Shown here: piece after piece, positions 36,250 to 45,292 of the stretch | Layout of the letters: every line of letters begins with the position of its first letter | Numbering within the stretch: position 1 is the first letter of the stretch | DNA from: Treponema sp. | GTDB lineage: Bacteria; Spirochaetota; Spirochaetia; Treponematales; Treponemataceae | Assembly: GCA_017449285.1 (NCBI GenBank) | Contig: JAFSJX010000020.1 | Coordinates: 38,170-102,169 of the forward strand | DNA: 64,000 nucleotides | Reading direction: 5' to 3' | The notes under the pieces: model-generated | Told to the model about the DNA's origin: nothing | What the model saw: only the letters and a program-made list of their open reading frames with translations | Databases searched by the model: none | Program-made: the position numbers and the translations under genes

Positions 36250-36825
36250 ATGGCAGCAGATGTGACAAAAGTAGTGGACGCGCTCAAAAAGCGAAAATTT
36301 GATGCGTATTATGTGGCAACGGCAAAAGATGCAGTTGCAAAGGCGTTGGAATTAATTCCCGCAAAATCTTCGGTCAGTTGGGGAGGCTCAGTTTCGATTC
36401 AGCAGTGCGGATTGCTGGATGCAGTTAAGGCAGGAGACTACGTGCTGATTGACCGCGACAAAGCCAATACGCCACAAGAAAAGGCTGACATGATGCGCAA
36501 AGGTCTTACGGCAGACACGTTCCTGACTAGTTTTAATGCGGTCAGTGAGGACGGCATTCTTCTGAACATTGACGGCAACGGAAACCGCGTAAGTGCGATT
36601 GCCTTCGGAGCAAAATCAGTTGTGGCGATTGTTGGGATAAATAAACTTGTGCCAACTGAAGCAGATTTGGAAAAGCGCGCACTTTCTGTTGCCGCTCCGC
36701 TCAACGCAAAACGACTTGGCAAAGCAACTCCCGAAGATATTTGTGCTATTTTCGTTAAGACGCGCATGAGCATGATACCGGGACGAATTAAAATTATCCT
36801 TGTAGGTGAAGAACTAGGATATTAG
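36250..36825 (+). CDS. LUD-domain protein (LutC/YkgG-like)
   Basis: The 191 residues match the LUD (DUF162) domain: SVSWGGSVSIQQCGLLDAV, DTFLTSFNAVSEDGILLNID and AFGAKSVVAIVGINKLVP. In the LutABC complex this family supports lactate oxidation, but the iron-sulfur partners LutA and LutB are absent here, as is common for stand-alone copies in anaerobes. ATG 36250 follows a GGAGG SD at six bases. The frame to 36217 has no support. Confidence 0.88.
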   Translation: MAADVTKVVDALKKRKFDAYYVATAKDAVAKALELIPAKSSVSWGGSVSIQQCGLLDAVKAGDYVLIDRDKANTPQEKADMMRKGLTADTFLTSFNAVSEDGILLNIDGNGNRVSAIAFGAKSVVAIVGINKLVPTEADLEKRALSVAAPLNAKRLGKATPEDICAIFVKTRMSMIPGRIKIILVGEELGY

Positions 36826-36869
36826 TCATCGATTTTACCGTAACCCTAGACTTTTCGCTTTTCTCGGTT

Positions 36870-36875
36870 TATACT
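36870..36875 (+). promoter_or_regulatory. -10 element giving a leaderless GerMN transcript
   Basis: TATACT is six bases before ATG 36882, with TAGACT as a weak -35 at 17 bases. No SD exists between. Confidence 0.65.
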
Positions 36876-36881
36876 GTTCCT

Positions 36882-37784
36882 ATGGGTGGAAAAAAGAACA
36901 AGAAAAATACAAGCGGTCTGGCATTAGCGTGCTGGATTTTGGGCTTTTTAATTCTGCTGATTGTATTTTTGGTAAAACTTGACGACATAAAATCTAACTT
37001 AAAGTCAACACGATTTTTTGAGCGGATTTTTGGCACAACACCGACTTTTATTCAGAATCACGAGGATAAAAAGAAAGAAGACCCTCCTCTTCCCGAAGAA
37101 AATACGGTCATCACGCTGAACACAATGCCTTCTAATCCTGCGCAATCAGTTCAGACAAATGTACCTGCGGACTCGTCTGTTTCTACACAACCTGCTGAAT
37201 CACAACCCGCAGCCGAGAAAAAAAATGCGGACGCTTCTTCGGAAAGAGTACAAAATCAGCCCGCCTCTCAAAATACGGTGCAACCAACTCCTGCGGCACA
37301 TCAATCTGTTCAGCAGGAAGCACCGTCGCCAGCAAATCCTGACCCAAAGCCTGTGGCCGCAACGACAACGGCAAAACTTTGCTTTGTTTCGATTGACGGC
37401 GATGGTTCTGTAAATCGCAGGCAAATTTCGCGCACGGTAACCAAAAATGATTCTCCGCTCGCAGGCAACATTCAGCTGCTTTTGGCAGGCCCAACTCCGT
37501 CTGAGCGGCAAAAAGGATGCCGTTCGCTGATTCCAGAAGGAACGCGGCTTTTGACCGCCAGTGTGCGCGACGGTGTGGCATCGCTTAATTTCAGCGAAGA
37601 ATTTGAATACAATCAGCGGGTGGGCGTGGAAGGCTATATCGGTCAGTTGATGCAGATTGTCTACACGGCAACAGAATTCGGCACGGTGAACAGCGTTCAG
37701 TTTTTGATTGACGGACAGAAAAAAGAATATTTAGGAAGCGAAGGCGTATGGATAGGGAGTCCCCTTTCACGCTCTAGTTTTTGA
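36882..37784 (+). CDS. membrane-anchored GerMN-domain protein
   Basis: 300 residues. A basic N-terminus (GGKKNKKNTSG) leads into one membrane helix (about 14-32). There is a long Pro/Gln/Ser-rich linker (about 60-165), and the C-terminal GerMN domain has NIQLLLAGPTPSERQKG, IPEGTRLLTASVRDGVASLNFSEEF, then IGQLMQIVYTATEFGTVNSVQF. GerMN is a beta-rich module of uncertain role found in GerM and envelope proteins. It overlaps the 3' end of the convergent gene by 11 bases. The promoter -10 is adjacent to ATG and no SD is present. Confidence 0.87.
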   Translation: MGGKKNKKNTSGLALACWILGFLILLIVFLVKLDDIKSNLKSTRFFERIFGTTPTFIQNHEDKKKEDPPLPEENTVITLNTMPSNPAQSVQTNVPADSSVSTQPAESQPAAEKKNADASSERVQNQPASQNTVQPTPAAHQSVQQEAPSPANPDPKPVAATTTAKLCFVSIDGDGSVNRRQISRTVTKNDSPLAGNIQLLLAGPTPSERQKGCRSLIPEGTRLLTASVRDGVASLNFSEEFEYNQRVGVEGYIGQLMQIVYTATEFGTVNSVQFLIDGQKKEYLGSEGVWIGSPLSRSSF

Positions 37785-38835
37785 TTGTGTATGAATCAAT
37801 AATTTTTTGAAAATACGCCTTGTTCTTGGTGTATGCGCCGTCAAATACCGTGAGCGTAAAAAAAGCAATGTTTCCGTTTTCCAGTGGAGTTAAAATCTTA
37901 AAATCCTGCGTAACGCTTTCGGTGGACGGCTTGTAATGCACATTGCTGATTTCCGTTTTGTCCGCCGTTGTTTTGAGAGAAAGCCTTTCCAGCACAGGAT
38001 ATGAATTCTCCGTTCCTAAAAACATCCGCCGAGTCAGCAGCGGAAGATACGTTTTTTCTGCATTTTCTGGCACTTTAATAACGTCCACCGCAAGAATCGC
38101 ATTGTCGCCCAAAAGCCACAGATTATCCATCGACTGCTTCCACTGTTCGTCCAGATGAATCTGCTGCGTAATTCCGCCGTTAGATTGATACTCAAAATCC
38201 GCAGCAGCAGATTTTTTTTGCTTAAAAGAATGACCTTTATCTGTCAGCGCGGAGGGAATACCTTTAAAGGCAAAAAAAGTGTTATCATCAGAAGAAGCCA
38301 GTTGCCCTGCCGTTACAAGCGAAAAAACCATTTTCCCGTCCAGCGTAGAAATTGACCTCAGATTAAAAATCGGAATGAGCGCGTCAAAAATCATCGTTAC
38401 CGTACCGCCAAACTGCTCATATTCCTGCCGACTTGCAGTTCTGTCGGTAAAATAAGTAATTTTTTGTCGGCGCGAAGTCAGTTCATATAGAATATCATGG
38501 ATATAGTTGATTAAATCCGTGTCTTGTGGCGTAACCGCAGAAATAATCCGCTCGCCAGTCAGTTCAACATAGTCCTTGCTCGTGTCAAGCGTGAACAGAA
38601 TGCGCAAGTCTTTTTCCGGCAGTTTTTTGTCCTTTGCCATAGGCGCGTAATAGCGGATGGCATACGTCCCCTCATCGTAGAATAAAAATCCCGCGTAAGA
38701 TTCGCGCTCAAAAGAAGCGTCCTTGTAATACACATACTGACCAGAAATATCAGGCAGATACGATTTTACTCCTGGAAGCGCGAAAAGGAGAGAAGAAAAA
38801 CAAAAAAACGCCGTCAGAAAAAAGACTTTCTTCAT
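37774..38835 (-). CDS. periplasmic protein of unknown function
   Basis: 353 residues. The N-terminal signal (VFFLTAFFCFSSLLFALPG) is cleavable. The mature part has many aromatic beta-type segments (YVYYKDASFERESYAGFLFYD, then YAIRYYAP) and no motif that I recognise. Its ATG lies one base after the proS stop with GGAG at five bases, so it is cotranscribed with proS. A conserved treponemal protein is possible, but the function is not assigned. Confidence 0.7.
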   Translation of the reverse strand: MKKVFFLTAFFCFSSLLFALPGVKSYLPDISGQYVYYKDASFERESYAGFLFYDEGTYAIRYYAPMAKDKKLPEKDLRILFTLDTSKDYVELTGERIISAVTPQDTDLINYIHDILYELTSRRQKITYFTDRTASRQEYEQFGGTVTMIFDALIPIFNLRSISTLDGKMVFSLVTAGQLASSDDNTFFAFKGIPSALTDKGHSFKQKKSAAADFEYQSNGGITQQIHLDEQWKQSMDNLWLLGDNAILAVDVIKVPENAEKTYLPLLTRRMFLGTENSYPVLERLSLKTTADKTEISNVHYKPSTESVTQDFKILTPLENGNIAFFTLTVFDGAYTKNKAYFQKIIDSYTIKN

Positions 38836-38836
38836 C

Positions 38837-40681
38837 TTACTCCGCGTTCAATTCTGCAAGCGCATCGCGCACAAATTTTTCTGCTTTTGCGGCGGCTTTT
38901 TCTGCGGGAATAAGTTCCGCTTCGGCGGCATCGCGCGGCTTGAATTCCACATTGGGAAGGCTTTTGTCGCCCACGGTAATGCGAAGCGGGATTCCAATCA
39001 GTTCCATGTCGGCAAATTTTACGCCAGGGCGTTCGTTTCTGTCGTCAAGCAAAACCTCAATGCCCGCGCGAGTCAGCTCATCGTAAATCTTGTCGGCAAC
39101 CTCTTTCATCTGACCATCGTACTTAATCGGCACAATGCAGACTTGGAACGGCGCGGTACTCATCGTCCAAATGATTCCCTTATCATCGTGATGCTCTTCT
39201 ATAATGGAAGCAAGCGTACGGTCTACACCGATTCCATAGCAGCCCATCGTAGGAGTCATTGCCTTGCCGTTTACATCGAGGCAGGTTACGTTCATTGACT
39301 TGGTATACTTTTGACCAAGTTTGAAAATGTGCCCCAGTTCGTTTCCTTTTGTGGTGTGGAACGGATTTCCGCAGTTGGGGCAAAGGTCGCCTTCTTTAAC
39401 CACGCGCACATCTGCATTCAAGAACGGCGTAAAGTCACGAAGCGGCTCAACGTGCTTGATGTGGAATCCTTCTTTCCCTGCGCCAGTAATCGCATCGTGC
39501 ATCTGAGAGACAAACGAGCCGTCATCTGCGGTAGTCACCACGGAATAATCGACTACAAGCGGCACTTTTGCAGAAATCGGTCCGACAAATCCGTGAGGTG
39601 CGCCCGCATACTGAAGCACTTCATTGTCATCTGCCAGAACTACTTCGCTTGCTTTGAGCGCAGATGCCAGTTTTGCCTCATTCACGTCCAAATCAGCACG
39701 AATCAACACGCAGAAATAAGCGACTGGGTAGTGGTTTCCTGCGGGGTCTTTGACCAGTTTGAAATTCTTTCCGTACTTGTCAGAACTTAAATCAATGCCG
39801 ACATTTTTTGCCTGATAAATAAGTGCCTTGATAAAGGTCTTAGGTGACGCATTGAAAAATTTCTCCATATCGGCAATAGAAAATACGTTCGGCGTGGCAA
39901 CATCCTCATACGGCAAATCAGTTTTAATCTGCGGCTTTCCGTCATTTCCAGTCGCCACATCGGGAGCGCAAGCCGCCTTTTCCACGTTTGCCGCATAGCC
40001 ACATTTTGAGCAGATAATCAGCGTATCATCACCTATCGGACTTTCCACCATAAATTCTTCGCTTCCACTTCCGCCCATTGCACCGCTGTCTGCTTTTACG
40101 GGAATGATTTTAAGACCGAGACGTTTAAAAATACGGAAATAGGCTTTTTCGTAGGCATTGTAAGACTCGTCCAAAGAAGCGTCATCTGCGTTCATCGTGT
40201 AGGCATCTGCCATAAGAAATTCACGTCCGCGCATTACGCCGTAGCGGGGACGAATCTCATCACGATATTTTGTGTTGATTTGATATAGATTCACAGGAAG
40301 TTGCTTGTAACTGGTCAGCCCGTCGCGTACAGTTGCGGTATAGGCTTCTTCTGCGGTAGGACTAACGACCATATCTTGCTCAGCACGATTTTTCGGCGTA
40401 AGCATCTGTGCGCCCATCGTGTCCCATCGTCCGCTTTCTTTCCAAATTTCTCCTGGCTGAATGACGGTCGGCTTAAATTCCAACGCACCAATATTATCCC
40501 ATTCTTCGCGGATAATCTTTTCAACTTTATTCAGAGAGCGCAAACCCAGCGGCAAATACGTATACAATCCGTTTGCCAGTTTTCGAGTCATTCCCGCGCG
40601 GAGCATCAGTTTGTGACTTGCGATAACTGCTTCCGACGGAGCCTCACGCAAGGTAGAAATATAATACTGTGATGTTTTCAT
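38837..40681 (-). CDS. proS: prolyl-tRNA synthetase, bacterial type
   Basis: 614 residues. Class II motif 1 is within LMLRAGMTRKLANGLYTYLPLG, motif 2 in YRDEIRPRYGVMRGREFLM and motif 3 near GCYGIGVDRTLASIIE. The bacterial INS editing domain lies between motifs 2 and 3, from about 220 to 400, with the zinc-like CSKCGYAANVEKA. It charges tRNA-Pro. ATG 40681 has no SD: TTGAAT-17-TAAAAT ends seven bases before it. The frame extends to 41137, but that is antisense to the radical SAM gene and upstream of the promoter. Confidence 0.96.
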   Translation of the reverse strand: MKTSQYYISTLREAPSEAVIASHKLMLRAGMTRKLANGLYTYLPLGLRSLNKVEKIIREEWDNIGALEFKPTVIQPGEIWKESGRWDTMGAQMLTPKNRAEQDMVVSPTAEEAYTATVRDGLTSYKQLPVNLYQINTKYRDEIRPRYGVMRGREFLMADAYTMNADDASLDESYNAYEKAYFRIFKRLGLKIIPVKADSGAMGGSGSEEFMVESPIGDDTLIICSKCGYAANVEKAACAPDVATGNDGKPQIKTDLPYEDVATPNVFSIADMEKFFNASPKTFIKALIYQAKNVGIDLSSDKYGKNFKLVKDPAGNHYPVAYFCVLIRADLDVNEAKLASALKASEVVLADDNEVLQYAGAPHGFVGPISAKVPLVVDYSVVTTADDGSFVSQMHDAITGAGKEGFHIKHVEPLRDFTPFLNADVRVVKEGDLCPNCGNPFHTTKGNELGHIFKLGQKYTKSMNVTCLDVNGKAMTPTMGCYGIGVDRTLASIIEEHHDDKGIIWTMSTAPFQVCIVPIKYDGQMKEVADKIYDELTRAGIEVLLDDRNERPGVKFADMELIGIPLRITVGDKSLPNVEFKPRDAAEAELIPAEKAAAKAEKFVRDALAELNAE

Positions 40682-40688
40682 AGAAAAT

Positions 40689-40717
40689 ATTTTAGTGAAA
40701 ATGAGGGTAAAATTCAA
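40689..40717 (-). promoter_or_regulatory. proS promoter (leaderless type)
   Basis: TTGAAT (40717-40712), 17 bases, TAAAAT (40694-40689), then seven bases to ATG 40681. No SD. Confidence 0.75.
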
Positions 40718-40721
40718 CTGA

Positions 40722-40750
40722 CTGACATCACTCCAAAAAAATGCTACACT
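40722..40750 (+). promoter_or_regulatory. promoter of the radical SAM gene (leaderless type)
   Basis: CTGACA (40722-40727), 17 bases, TACACT (40745-40750), then seven bases to ATG 40758. No SD. It is divergent from the proS promoter, with the two -35 elements only four bases apart. Confidence 0.75.
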
Positions 40751-40757
40751 GACCACA

Positions 40758-43013
40758 ATGAATGTTCTGATTCTCCAGCCACCGATTATGCAACTGAACA
40801 CGGCGTATCCCAGTGGCGCATATCTTTCCGCATTTTTCCGCTCAATCGGCTGCAACGTGGTGTGGCGTGATTTGAACATTGCGCTGTTTGATGCGCTTTT
40901 TTGTCGTGCAGGATTGGAAAAACTTTTTTCGCTGTGTGCCGATAACGCGCTTTCTTTGGCGGACAAGGCAGAACAATCAGGTGACGAGGCAACGGCATTC
41001 AATCTGCGGCGATATGTGGCCCAGCGGAAATTATGGTGCGAATGGATAAATACGATTACGGCGATTCTTCGTGGCGGCGGACAGGAACGGGCGCACGAGT
41101 TTGTGTTTGGCGCATTCGTACCGCGCGGAAACCGCATGGAAAATTACCTTGCCAATCTGAACCATGATTTGACCACCGATGATGCGCGGTCGCTTGCAAG
41201 TTACGCGCTTGCTGATTTGGCAGATTTTATCACCGCCGCATTTGATGAGCATTTCGCGCTCGTCCGCTATGCCGAAAGCCTTACTGTAAGCGAAAACAGT
41301 TTTGACCAGATTGCGGCGAGTGCGGACAGCCCAATAATGCGCGAATTCTACGAGCCTGTTTTGCAACGATTGATTCAATCGGAAGAAGTAGCGCGCCTAA
41401 CGAACGATAGTTTTGCTACCGAACGGTTGTTAGTTTGTATTTCAGTGCCGTTTGCGGGAACGTTTGCCGCCGCATTGTGTACGGGACGATTCTTTAAGCA
41501 ACAATTTGGCAAACGAGCGTTCGTTAGTTTTGGCGGCGGCTTTATCAACACGGAATTGCGGGATTGCAACGAACGGTCGTTAGTTCATTTTTGTGATGCG
41601 CTCAGTTACGACCGTGGCTATGCGGGGTATACATCACTGGTTGAGTTTATATCGACAGGCTCAATGACCGGTCAATTCTTCAAACTGCGTCTTTTCCTAA
41701 CTAACGATAGTTCATCTATTGATGCTACATCTGCTACCTCAAAATCCGATGGTAGGCAAAATGTGCAAATCCTTCCACCGTTGGCAGAAGATTCCCCAAC
41801 TTACGAACAGTCGTTAGCCTATGAAAAAGAAGTCACCTCTACGCTTATCCCGGACTTTAGCGACGTTGATTTTTCGCGCTATCCTCGGCTGATTGACGAC
41901 ACCAACCCCATGCACCGCCTGTGGTCTGATGGCGCATGGATTAAGGTCTATATGGCGCACGGCTGTTACTGGCACAAATGTGCGTTCTGCGATGTGACGC
42001 TGGATTACGTCAAAGGATATTGCCAAACGAACGTTAGTAAGTTGTACGAAGGCATCTTGCGCCAGTGCGAGAAGAAAAAAATCTATGGCATCCACTTTGT
42101 AGACGAAGCAATGCCGCCTGCGCTGATGATTCAGTTTGCCCGCGAAAACCTTGTCCACGGCTCTCCAATTACTTGGTGGGGCAACATTCGCTTTGAAAAA
42201 TACTTTACGCGCGATGTAGCGGATTTTCTTGCGGCGGGCGGTCTGATTGGCGTTTCTGGCGGACTGGAAATTGCCACGGGAAGCGGTCTGGACGAAATCC
42301 ACAAGGGGACGGATTTGACTTCGATTGTGGCAGCGTGCTGTGCGTTCAAGGAAGCGGGCATTTTGGTTCACGCCTACATGATTTACGGCTACTGGAAGGA
42401 AACACCTCTGGACTTGATGAATTCTATGGAAACCCTGCGCCAGTTCTACGCTAACGGCTTACTGGATTCTTCATTCTGGCACAAGTTCGTGCTGACCCGC
42501 CACAGCCGCATCTACAAAGAATGGAAAGAAGGAAAATTCCCCGATTTGCATCCGATTGACCCTTCAGATACAAACAACGCGCCTCTGTTCGCCAAAAACG
42601 GACTTCACTTTGCGGGCGAAGAAAAATCAGAAAAATACGGCGCGGCTCTGGAAAATGCCTTGAACGAGTGGATGCACGGTAATCACCTTAACCGCTCCGT
42701 TCAAAAATGGTTTTCCTTTGCCGTTCCCGCGCCCACCGTGCCAAAAGATTTTATCGCCCAAGAAATCGCCCGCTACGAGGCAAAACGAGATGCAGCATTC
42801 TCAAAATCGATGGTTGACTCTTTTAAAACCACTGATTCACCAGCCGCCATTTCGACAGGCTCAAGAACCGATAACGTGTTCTGGCTGGGAAGCGAAAAAA
42901 TTCCCTTGCCCCACGGAAAAGTCGGCTGGTTCTACATGGGGGAATTCTACACGGCAAAAAAGAATGCTCCGCTGTCAGCGTTTCGGGGAAAAGGGCTGTG
43001 CGTGCTGGATTGA
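40758..43013 (+). CDS. B12-binding-type radical SAM protein with internal repeats
   Basis: 751 residues. The N-terminal part looks like the cobalamin-binding-like domain seen before radical SAM cores (MNVLILQPPIMQLNTAYPSG, then GGGFINTELRD). The cluster motif is HGCYWHKCAFCDV near 399-411, which spaces as C-X4-C-X2-C, not the usual C-X3-C-X2-C. Core motifs HFVDEAMPP and ISGGLEIATGSGLDEIHKGT-like (GVSGGLEIATG) follow. Residues about 214-425 contain seven copies of a 13- to 14-base palindrome-like motif, and two copies of a 19-base repeat encode ISTGS. The substrate is unknown. It diverges from proS. Confidence 0.78.
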   Translation: MNVLILQPPIMQLNTAYPSGAYLSAFFRSIGCNVVWRDLNIALFDALFCRAGLEKLFSLCADNALSLADKAEQSGDEATAFNLRRYVAQRKLWCEWINTITAILRGGGQERAHEFVFGAFVPRGNRMENYLANLNHDLTTDDARSLASYALADLADFITAAFDEHFALVRYAESLTVSENSFDQIAASADSPIMREFYEPVLQRLIQSEEVARLTNDSFATERLLVCISVPFAGTFAAALCTGRFFKQQFGKRAFVSFGGGFINTELRDCNERSLVHFCDALSYDRGYAGYTSLVEFISTGSMTGQFFKLRLFLTNDSSSIDATSATSKSDGRQNVQILPPLAEDSPTYEQSLAYEKEVTSTLIPDFSDVDFSRYPRLIDDTNPMHRLWSDGAWIKVYMAHGCYWHKCAFCDVTLDYVKGYCQTNVSKLYEGILRQCEKKKIYGIHFVDEAMPPALMIQFARENLVHGSPITWWGNIRFEKYFTRDVADFLAAGGLIGVSGGLEIATGSGLDEIHKGTDLTSIVAACCAFKEAGILVHAYMIYGYWKETPLDLMNSMETLRQFYANGLLDSSFWHKFVLTRHSRIYKEWKEGKFPDLHPIDPSDTNNAPLFAKNGLHFAGEEKSEKYGAALENALNEWMHGNHLNRSVQKWFSFAVPAPTVPKDFIAQEIARYEAKRDAAFSKSMVDSFKTTDSPAAISTGSRTDNVFWLGSEKIPLPHGKVGWFYMGEFYTAKKNAPLSAFRGKGLCVLD
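41397..42038 (+). repeat. seven 13-14 base palindrome-like motifs inside one gene
   Basis: Copies of CGAACGnTCGTTAG or its reverse-type CTAACGAACGATAG sit at 41397-41410, 41420-41433, 41514-41527, 41570-41583, 41697-41710, 41804-41817 and about 42026-42038. They fall in two reading phases, encoding LTNDS or ERSL-like peptides, so the repeat is a DNA-level pattern, not a protein repeat. I did not notice it elsewhere. Confidence 0.75.
41652..41670 (+). repeat. in-frame short repeat, copy 1 (TCGACAGGCTCAA family)
   Basis: TCGACAGGCTCAATGACCG, encoding ISTGSMT in frame. It matches copy 2 at 42852-42870 in 17 of 19 positions. Confidence 0.8.
42852..42870 (+). repeat. in-frame short repeat, copy 2 (TCGACAGGCTCAA family)
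   Basis: TCGACAGGCTCAAGAACCG, encoding ISTGSRT in the same frame as copy 1, about 1.2 kb downstream in the same gene. Confidence 0.8.
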
Positions 43014-43057
43014 CCGTGGCATACACATTTCGCCCAGAAAGAACAAAACGGGAGAAT

Positions 43058-43714
43058 TTACGCGTCTTTTTTGCCCAAAAGCGTAAAATCGTCTACGCCA
43101 CTGCAAAAGGCAATGCCACTGCCTGGCTCGCTCAAACATTTTAGTTCACGGATTGCGTTCAGAACAACGTCTTTCTTTTCATGCTCAACCACAATCAAAA
43201 GCATTTCTTTTTCAGGAACGATATGCACGCCAAAAAATTTTTCGTCATCCTCACGGGCTGTTCCACGCGCATTGATAACGGTTCCGCCACCCGCTCCAGC
43301 CTTACGAGCCGCCGCCATTGCATCATCAGCATACCCTTTGTTCAAGATGACCGAAATTAAATCGCGTGATTTTTCCATGTGCATATCTCCTTTGTCTTTA
43401 TTTGCTGTAACAGTTCCCGTCCGCATCATTGCGTCTACATCAATTGAAAAGAGCAAGCCAAAATTCGGTCTTTCCAACCGCGTAGCATTCACAATCGCAT
43501 CAATTATGGCTTGCTTTTGGGTTTCATCAATAATCATATAAATCAAATCTTTTGTCGTTTCACCAAGTCCCAGCATTGCCGAAAGATTTGACTGAGCCAA
43601 ACCGCGACCCATGACCACTGTACCGCCACCGCATCCTGCTTTGACAGCGGCAGCAGTAAGTTTTTCGCCCTTATCGTGAGGAACAACACTTACTAGCCAT
43701 GTAAACATACTCAT
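43058..43714 (-). CDS. tandem P-II-like regulator
   Basis: 218 residues made of two P-II/GlnB-like domains: about 1-100 (MSMFTWLVSVVPHDKGEKL, AGCGGGTVVMGRG) and about 115-215 (DLISVILNKGYADDAMAAARKAGAGGGTVI). Both repeat the GGGTV turn. The usual uridylylation Tyr of GlnB is not evident. It lies 16 bases downstream of the DUF1538 transporter gene, so it probably senses a nucleotide or metabolite and regulates that membrane protein, as P-II does with AmtB. The frame to 43768 has no SD; AAAGGAGA precedes ATG 43714. Confidence 0.8.
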   Translation of the reverse strand: MSMFTWLVSVVPHDKGEKLTAAAVKAGCGGGTVVMGRGLAQSNLSAMLGLGETTKDLIYMIIDETQKQAIIDAIVNATRLERPNFGLLFSIDVDAMMRTGTVTANKDKGDMHMEKSRDLISVILNKGYADDAMAAARKAGAGGGTVINARGTAREDDEKFFGVHIVPEKEMLLIVVEHEKKDVVLNAIRELKCLSEPGSGIAFCSGVDDFTLLGKKDA

Positions 43715-43730
43715 TTTCTTCGTCTCCTTT

Positions 43731-45239
43731 TCATTTTTTGCCGCGTTTATGTTTAATGTCAAAAACAAGTCCTAGAATCTGAATTGCAATCAGCGGAGTC
43801 ATAGCAACAAGGGCAATTACTCCGAATGCATCTACCGCAGGATTTCCACCACTTGCCGAAGATGCTCCCAATGTAAACGAAAGGATAAATGTACTGGTCA
43901 TCGTTCCACTTGCAACACCACCACTATCAAAAGCAATGCCCGTAAACAGTTTTGGACAGAAGAATGCCAAAATCAACGAAATGACATATCCAGGAATCAA
44001 CACATACCACAGGCTGAATCCAGTCAGCACACGAAGCATGGAAAGGGCGATTGATGTTGCAACTCCGGCAGAAAGCGCAATCAACATGACTTTTCGTTTT
44101 ATCGTGCCACCGCTCACATTTTCTACTTGGTCTGTCAGAACCCACACGGCTGGCTCCGCAATGACTACAACCGCACCGAACGCAAATCCAATCGCAACCA
44201 AAAGCACCGACCACACGGAACTCTGTGCTGCCAATGCGCCCAGCACTTCACCCAATTGTTTACCCGCTGGCATAAAGCCGCCGCTCGCACCCGTCATAAA
44301 AATAACCAGTCCGACAAAACTTAGCACAAAACCGCGAACCATGCGCATTACCTGCACCGGCGGCATTTTTATAAGCGTAATCTGAAAGAAAACCGCCATT
44401 ATCAAAAGCGGAAGAAGTGCCCTTGCTACCTCGCCTGTTATTTCGGGAAGCAGATGCCAAAATACCAACATTCCCTGCACAGAAGCGGCATCGTTAGCAG
44501 CCTCGGCAAGATGACCTGCATTTCCCTGCGCCCCATGATGGCTGAACAGAATACCATAAAGACACACTGCCGCAATCGGTCCAATAGACGCAATGCCCGT
44601 AAGACCAAAACTGTCATCGCTGGAAGAAACATTTTTTGCCGTTGATTTTGCACGAACCGCCGCTACACCAACGCCCAATGCCATAATAAAAGGAACCGTC
44701 ATCGGTCCTGTTGTCGCCCCCCCAGAATCAAATGCAATTCCCTGAAATTCTGACGGAGTAAAGTATGAAAGAATGAATACAACAGCGTATGAAATTACCA
44801 GCAAAATGGTAAGCGGCAAAGACAGCACAGTACGCAGGATTCCCAATGACACAAACAAGCCGATTCCCGCCGCAATCATCAGAATCAAGCCCCATTTGCT
44901 CACACCAGGCGCAATATTTTTTACCTGCCCAGCAAGAACTTGTACATCTGGTTCAGCAACGGTAACAATAAAACCTATCAAAAAAGCCGCAATCAGAAGC
45001 AGGGGCAGATTTCGTTTTGCCGCCAAAGCCGCTCCGCTTCGCTCGCCAATCGGAATCACGCCGATGTCAATACCAAGCAAAAAAATTGTCAGCCCGAAAA
45101 TGACCAACACCCCACCTATCAAAAATCGTCCGATAAGACCCCAACCAAGCGGCGCAATCGTTACACCCAAAAGCATAACAATCGCCATTATTGGAAGCAC
45201 AGAGGAAACCGTTTCTTTGAGTTTTTGCAGAATATTCAT
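43731..45239 (-). CDS. DUF1538 membrane protein (two repeats)
   Basis: The 502 residues contain about twelve hydrophobic helices in two similar halves, each with a FDSGGATTGPMT or FDSGGVASGTMT turn (about 166 and 426), a hallmark of DUF1538. The function is unproven; a transporter is likely from topology. It shares an operon with the tandem P-II gene. TATACT is 11 bases from ATG, with a weak AGGG before it. Confidence 0.82.
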   Translation of the reverse strand: MNILQKLKETVSSVLPIMAIVMLLGVTIAPLGWGLIGRFLIGGVLVIFGLTIFLLGIDIGVIPIGERSGAALAAKRNLPLLLIAAFLIGFIVTVAEPDVQVLAGQVKNIAPGVSKWGLILMIAAGIGLFVSLGILRTVLSLPLTILLVISYAVVFILSYFTPSEFQGIAFDSGGATTGPMTVPFIMALGVGVAAVRAKSTAKNVSSSDDSFGLTGIASIGPIAAVCLYGILFSHHGAQGNAGHLAEAANDAASVQGMLVFWHLLPEITGEVARALLPLLIMAVFFQITLIKMPPVQVMRMVRGFVLSFVGLVIFMTGASGGFMPAGKQLGEVLGALAAQSSVWSVLLVAIGFAFGAVVVIAEPAVWVLTDQVENVSGGTIKRKVMLIALSAGVATSIALSMLRVLTGFSLWYVLIPGYVISLILAFFCPKLFTGIAFDSGGVASGTMTSTFILSFTLGASSASGGNPAVDAFGVIALVAMTPLIAIQILGLVFDIKHKRGKK

Positions 45240-45292
45240 GAATGCCCTACAGTATAACGACTATGATGAGATTTCCAAATCTCCTGTGCGGC

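Noticed and set aside
40682..41137. Upstream extension of proS by about 150 codons
   Set aside because: It is antisense to the radical SAM gene, lies upstream of a good promoter, and the ProRS N-terminus starts at MKTSQYYIS.
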